Below, piece after piece: positions 12,782 through 16,410 of a stretch of DNA of 16,410 nt. Made by a program: the position numbers and the translations under genes. The stretch covers positions 1-16,410 of the forward strand of contig JAJXSQ010000009.1 in the NCBI GenBank assembly GCA_021784495.1. Direction: 5' to 3'. Within the stretch, counting starts at the first letter, position 1, and the number at the start of each line of letters is the position of its first letter. This DNA is from Myxococcales bacterium (GTDB lineage: Bacteria; Myxococcota; Myxococcia; Myxococcales; Anaeromyxobacteraceae). Under the pieces are notes generated by a model that was not told the origin of the DNA, searched no databases, and was given only the letters and a program-made list of their open reading frames with translations.

Positions 12782-14333
12782 GGGCGGACCGGCGACGCCG
12801 CGCCGCGGCGTCCTCGGGGGCCGACGGAGCGGCCTGCTCCTCCACCCGACGTCGCTCCCCGGCCCCCACGGCATCGGCGATCTCGGCGCGGGGGCCCGCG
12901 CGTTCCTCGACTTCCTGTCGGCCGCCGGCCAGCGGCTCTGGCAGGTGCTGCCGCTCGTCCCCACCGGCTTCGGCGACTCCCCCTACCAGGGGCTCGGGGC
13001 CTTCGCGGGCAACGCGCTCCTCCTCTCCCCCGAGCGGCTGGCCGCCGACGGCCTCCTCACCGGCGCCGAGCTCGCGGCCGTCCCGTGCCTCCCGCCCGGT
13101 CCGGTGGACCACGCGGCGGTCCTCGCCTGGAGCGGCCCGCTCCTCCGGACGGTCGCGGAGCGGTTCGGCGCGCGCGCCGCGCCGGAGCTCCGGCGCGCGC
13201 TGGAGCGCTGGCGGGAGGAGTCCGCGGCCTGGATCGGCGACCACGCGCTCTTCCGGGCCCTCAAGGACGCCCACGGCGGCCGCGCCTGGACGGCGTGGGC
13301 GCCGCCGCTGGCGGCGCGCGATCCGGAGGCGCTCGCCGCGGCCCGGCGACGGCACCGGGAGGAGATCGAGGCCGAGATCGTCGCCCAGTTCCTCTTCGAC
13401 CGTCAGTGGATGGCGCTCCGCCGGGAGGCGTCGGCGCGCGGCGTCCTCCTCCTCGGCGACCTGCCGATCTACCCGGCGCTCGACAGCGCCGAGGTCTGGG
13501 CCCGGCGCGACCTCTTCCAGCTCGACCCCTCCGGCGCGCCGCTCGCGGTCGCCGGGGTCCCTCCCGACTACTTCAGCGCCACCGGCCAGCGCTGGGGGAA
13601 CCCCCTCTACCGCTGGGACGACCGGCTGGCCGGGTGCGTCGACCTCTTCGCCGCCCGCGTCCGCGCGGCGCTCCGCTGGACCGACGCGATCCGGCTCGAT
13701 CACTTCCGGGGGCTCGAGAGCTACTGGGCGATCCCGGCCGGCGCCCCGACCGCCGAGGCGGGGGCCTGGCGCCCGGGGCCGGGGGCGGCGCTCCTCGAGG
13801 CGCTGGCGCGCCAGCTCGGGCCGCTGCCGCTGGTGGCCGAGAACCTGGGGGTCATCACCCCGGAGGTCGAGGCGCTCCGGGCGCGCTTCGACCTGCCCGG
13901 CATGGCGATCCTCCAGTTCGCCTTCGGGACCGACCCGCGCGCCCCCGCCTTCCGCCCCCACGCGCACGTGCGGGACCTGGTCGTCTACACCGGCACCCAC
14001 GACAACGACACCGCGCTCGGCTGGTGGGCGAGCGACGGCGGGGACTCGACCCGGACGCCCCAGCAGGTGCGCCGCGAGAAGGAGCTGGCGCGCCGCTACC
14101 TCGCGACCGACGGGGCGGAGATGAACTGGGTCCTCCTCCGCGCCGCGCTCGCCTCGGTGGCGGACGGCGCGGTGGCGCCGCTCCAGGACGTGCTCGGGCT
14201 GGGGAGCGAGGCGCGGATGAACCGGCCGGGCGTCGCCACCGGGAACTGGCGCTGGCGGTTCGCCCCCGGCGACCTCCGGCCGGCGCTGGCGTCCCGGCTC
14301 GGCGAGCTGGCCGGGCTCTACGACCGCGCCTGA
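12762..14333 (+). CDS. malQ: 4-alpha-glucanotransferase (amylomaltase, GH77)
   Basis: The product is 523 residues, the standard length for bacterial amylomaltase, which moves maltosyl and longer glucan units between chains and releases glucose in the cytoplasm. GH77 landmarks: LLLHPTSLPGPHGIGDLG (25-42), WQVLPLVPTG (60-69), SPYQ (73-76), GDLPIY (232-237), IRLDHFRGLESYW (nucleophile Asp313), VAENLG (acid/base Glu360) and GTHDNDT (Asp414). All three catalytic carboxylates are present. The ATG at 12762 lies inside the end of the TM-helix gene, in another frame, with GACGAG just upstream. The gene ends nine bases before the convergent treS stop. With TreS producing maltose from trehalose, MalQ could feed that maltose into glucan or glycogen, or the reverse. 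Confidence 0.97.
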   Translation: MTSTTSEGGPATPRRGVLGGRRSGLLLHPTSLPGPHGIGDLGAGARAFLDFLSAAGQRLWQVLPLVPTGFGDSPYQGLGAFAGNALLLSPERLAADGLLTGAELAAVPCLPPGPVDHAAVLAWSGPLLRTVAERFGARAAPELRRALERWREESAAWIGDHALFRALKDAHGGRAWTAWAPPLAARDPEALAAARRRHREEIEAEIVAQFLFDRQWMALRREASARGVLLLGDLPIYPALDSAEVWARRDLFQLDPSGAPLAVAGVPPDYFSATGQRWGNPLYRWDDRLAGCVDLFAARVRAALRWTDAIRLDHFRGLESYWAIPAGAPTAEAGAWRPGPGAALLEALARQLGPLPLVAENLGVITPEVEALRARFDLPGMAILQFAFGTDPRAPAFRPHAHVRDLVVYTGTHDNDTALGWWASDGGDSTRTPQQVRREKELARRYLATDGAEMNWVLLRAALASVADGAVAPLQDVLGLGSEARMNRPGVATGNWRWRFAPGDLRPALASRLGELAGLYDRA

Positions 14334-14342
14334 GCGGCCCGC

Positions 14343-15995
14343 TCACCCCCCCCGGCGCAGCTCGAACCAGTAGAAGCCGTAGCCGCCGAGGGTGAGGAGG
14401 TAGGGCCCGTCGCCGATCGGCGGGAAGGCGGTGTACCCGAGCATCTCCACCGGCACCGCGCCCCGGAGCTCCGACAGGTCGAGCTCCGCCGGCTGGGGGT
14501 GGCGGGAGAGGTTCGCCACGCACAGGAGGGTGTCGCCCTCCCAGCGGCGCCGGTAGGCCAGGATCCGGGGGTTGGCGCAGGGGAGGAAGTCGAGGCTCCC
14601 TCGACCCATGACCGGGAACTGGCGCCGGAGGCGGATCATGTTCTGCATCCAGTGGAGGAGGGAGGAGGGATCCCGCCGCTGCGCCTCCACGTTCACCGCG
14701 GCCGCGCCGTAGACCGGGTCGCCGATGGGCTCCGCCGCGAGCCGCGCCGGGTCGGCGCGGGAGAAGCCGGCGGTCCGCTCGCCGGTCCACTGCATGGGGC
14801 TCCGGACCCCGTCGCGATCCGGGCGGCGGACGTCGTCGCCCATCCCGATCTCGTCGCCGTAGTAGATGAACGGCGTGCCCGGCAGCGAGAAGAGGAGCGC
14901 GTGGAGCAGCTCGATGCGCCGGCGGTTGTTCTCGACCAGCGGCGCCAGCCGGCGGCGGATGCCGACGTTGAGCCGCTCCGCGGGGTCCCGCGCGTAGGCC
15001 AGGTTCATGTAGGCGCGCTCCTCGTCGGTCACCATCTCGAGCGTCAGCTCGTCGTGGTTCCGGAGGAAGAGCCCCCACTGGCAGGACTCGGGGATGGCCG
15101 GGGTCCGCCGCAGGATGTCCACCACCGGCTCGGCCGACTCGCGCCGCAGGGCCATGAAGAGCCGCGGCATGAGGGGGAAGTGGAAGGCCATGTGGCACTC
15201 GTCGCCGTCCCCGAAGTAGGCCCGGACGTCTGCGGGCCACTGGTTGGCCTCGGCGAGGAGCAGCCGCCCCGGGTACCCCGCGTCGACGAAGGCCCGGATC
15301 CGCCGCACGACGGCGTGCGTCTCGGGGAGGTTCTCGCAGCTCGTCCCCTCTCGCTCGACGAGGTAAGGGACGGCGTCGAGCCGGAAGCCGTCGACCCCGA
15401 GCTCGAGCCAGAAGCGCATGACCTCGAGGAGCTCCTCCAGGACGCGGGGGTTGTCGAAGTTGAGGTCGGGCTGGTGGCTGAAGAAGCGGTGCCAGTAGAA
15501 GGCGCGCGCCTCCGGATCCCAGCTCCAGTTGGAGCGCTCGGTGTCGGTGAAGATGATCCGGGCCCCCTCGAACCGCCGGTCGGTGTCGCTCCAGAGGTAG
15601 TAGTCGCGCTCCGCCGAGCCCGGCGGCGCCCGCCGCGCGCGCTGGAACCAGGGGTGCTGGTCGGAGGTGTGGTTCACCACCAGCTCGATCACCACGGCGA
15701 TGCCGCGCCCGTGGGCCGCCTCGACGAACCGGCGGACGTCCTCGACGGTCCCGTAGGCCGGGTGGACGGCCGTGTAGTCGGCGATGTCGTAGCCGTCGTC
15801 CCGGAGCGGAGAGGCGAAGAAGGGGAGGAGCCAGACGCAGGTGACGCCCAGCTCGGCGAGGTAGTCGAGCTTCTCGGTGAGCCCGGCGAAGTCGCCGACG
15901 CCGTCCCCGTTCGCGTCGTAGAAGGACTTGACGTGCGTCTCGTAGACGATCGCGTCCTTGTACCAGAGCGGGTCGCGCTCGAAGTCGGCCGCCAT
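14343..15995 (-). CDS. treS: trehalose synthase / maltose alpha-D-glucosyltransferase (GH13)
   Basis: The product is 550 residues, the length of stand-alone TreS, which interconverts maltose and trehalose. Conserved parts: WYKDAIVYETHVKSFYDANG (11-30) followed by DGVGDF, the typical TreS opening; DDGYDIADYT (66-75); ELVVNHTSDQHPWF (104-117); VDGFRLDAVPYL (nucleophile Asp207); LLLAEANQWP (acid/base Glu249); RNHDELTLEM (Asp315); and PGTPFIYYGDEIGMGD. All three catalytic carboxylates are present. The C-terminal beta domain (about 460-550) is complete, and no maltokinase domain is fused, unlike in many actinobacterial and proteobacterial enzymes. GGAG precedes the ATG by about seven bases. It converges on malQ, and a TonB-family gene ends 81 bases upstream on the same strand. 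Confidence 0.95.
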   Translation of the reverse strand: MAADFERDPLWYKDAIVYETHVKSFYDANGDGVGDFAGLTEKLDYLAELGVTCVWLLPFFASPLRDDGYDIADYTAVHPAYGTVEDVRRFVEAAHGRGIAVVIELVVNHTSDQHPWFQRARRAPPGSAERDYYLWSDTDRRFEGARIIFTDTERSNWSWDPEARAFYWHRFFSHQPDLNFDNPRVLEELLEVMRFWLELGVDGFRLDAVPYLVEREGTSCENLPETHAVVRRIRAFVDAGYPGRLLLAEANQWPADVRAYFGDGDECHMAFHFPLMPRLFMALRRESAEPVVDILRRTPAIPESCQWGLFLRNHDELTLEMVTDEERAYMNLAYARDPAERLNVGIRRRLAPLVENNRRRIELLHALLFSLPGTPFIYYGDEIGMGDDVRRPDRDGVRSPMQWTGERTAGFSRADPARLAAEPIGDPVYGAAAVNVEAQRRDPSSLLHWMQNMIRLRRQFPVMGRGSLDFLPCANPRILAYRRRWEGDTLLCVANLSRHPQPAELDLSELRGAVPVEMLGYTAFPPIGDGPYLLTLGGYGFYWFELRRGG

Positions 15996-16076
15996 GTCGG
16001 GCTCCGGAGGGGCGCGCCCCGGGAGAGGCGCGTCCCCGGGGATCCTACCGCCTCCGCGGCTCCGGGGCGCGCCGCA

Positions 16077-16410
16077 TCAGGGCAGCGCGAGCCGGAGCCG
16101 GAAGGTGTAGTCGACCTCGAGCGGCCGCCCGTCGAGGGTCGCCGGCCGGTAGGCGCGGCGCTCGAGCGCCCCGACGACGGCGCGGGACATGAACGGCAGG
16201 CTCCGGAGCACCCGGCAGTCGAGGACCCGCCCGGCGACGGTGATGGTGCACTTCACGACCATCAGCCCCTCGACCTCGTGCTCCAGCGCCTCGCGCGTGT
16301 ACTCGGGATCGGGCCCGGAGAGGAAGACCGGCGGGGTCATCGTGGCGTCGAACTCCCGCGGGGCGCCGCCGTCGCGCTCGGCGGACGCCCGCCCCCGCCG
16401 GCCGGCGAGC
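16077..16410 (-). CDS. TonB-family protein, C-terminal domain (gene continues past the window end)
   Basis: The frame is open from the window edge to a stop at 16077, giving about 110 residues. PREFDATMTPPVF, then DPEYTREALEHEVEGLMVVKCTI and later RAVVGALERRAYRPATLDGRP, are typical of the TonB C-terminal domain in myxobacterial TonB/AgmX-like proteins, where it contacts outer-membrane or periplasmic partners. The N-terminal membrane anchor and proline-rich spacer would lie to the right of the window. An internal ATG at 16340 is probably not the start, because similarity-like sequence with good codon bias continues upstream of it. It may be a true energy transducer or one of the many TonB-domain proteins used in gliding or secretion. 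Nothing ties it to treS except orientation. Confidence 0.8.
   Translation of the reverse strand, partial: LAGRRGRASAERDGGAPREFDATMTPPVFLSGPDPEYTREALEHEVEGLMVVKCTITVAGRVLDCRVLRSLPFMSRAVVGALERRAYRPATLDGRPLEVDYTFRLRLALP

Noticed and set aside
16009..16020. 12-bp palindrome ggggcgcgcccc upstream of treS
   Set aside because: Short G/C-only palindromes are common at this base composition, and nothing else marks it as an operator.

Overview
This is a very GC-rich window of roughly 75% GC, with almost every third codon position G or C. It reads like a chromosomal segment of a GC-rich myxobacterium-type proteobacterium, with Anaeromyxobacter or a relative as the best guess. The guess rests on base composition, an AcoR-type sigma-54 activator beside an ExaC-type aldehyde dehydrogenase, a nitrogenase-associated ArsC-like protein and a dense trehalose/glucan cluster. 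No rRNA, tRNA, CRISPR array, insertion sequence or phage gene was seen.

Left part (1-7.6 kb), small-carbon metabolism. A partial AcoR-like sigma-54 enhancer-binding protein runs off the left edge on the minus strand. Next come an ArsC/Spx-fold nitrogenase-associated protein with a cysteine-rich tail and two small membrane proteins of unknown function. A minus-strand unit follows: an ExaC/AcoD-type NAD aldehyde dehydrogenase and its usual partner, a DUF779 protein. Upstream of the dehydrogenase are a good -24/-12 (sigma-54) promoter and, about 90-140 bp before the start site, five GTGACA half-sites. Two of these form a perfect 20-bp palindrome. This is what an AcoR-type activator would use, and such a regulator lies 3.9 kb away. 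A secreted or lipid-facing alpha/beta hydrolase and a divergent MFS transporter with the full SHS/Jen1 lactate-carboxylate signature complete the region.

Right part (7.6-16.1 kb), trehalose, glucan and osmotic stress. otsB and otsA lie on the minus strand. OtsA is unusual: a two-transmembrane, periplasmic sensor-like N-terminus precedes a complete GT20 trehalose-6-phosphate synthase domain. Divergent from them is a plus-strand operon of three genes: a glucosylglycerate-synthase-like glycosyltransferase with apparently destroyed GT-A metal motifs, an MscS-type TM-helix membrane protein, and malQ (overlapping the gene before it by 20 bp). treS (maltose-trehalose interconversion) converges on malQ. 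Together the genes could make trehalose from UDP-glucose (OtsA/OtsB), interconvert it with maltose (TreS), and pass maltose into the glucan pool (MalQ). A small membrane protein resembling osmotic channels is embedded in the set. At the right edge is the C-terminal domain of a TonB-family protein, cut by the window end.

The best candidates for new biology are the membrane-anchored OtsA, the pseudo-glycosyltransferase/TM-helix/malQ operon, and the multi-half-site enhancer of the aldehyde dehydrogenase.
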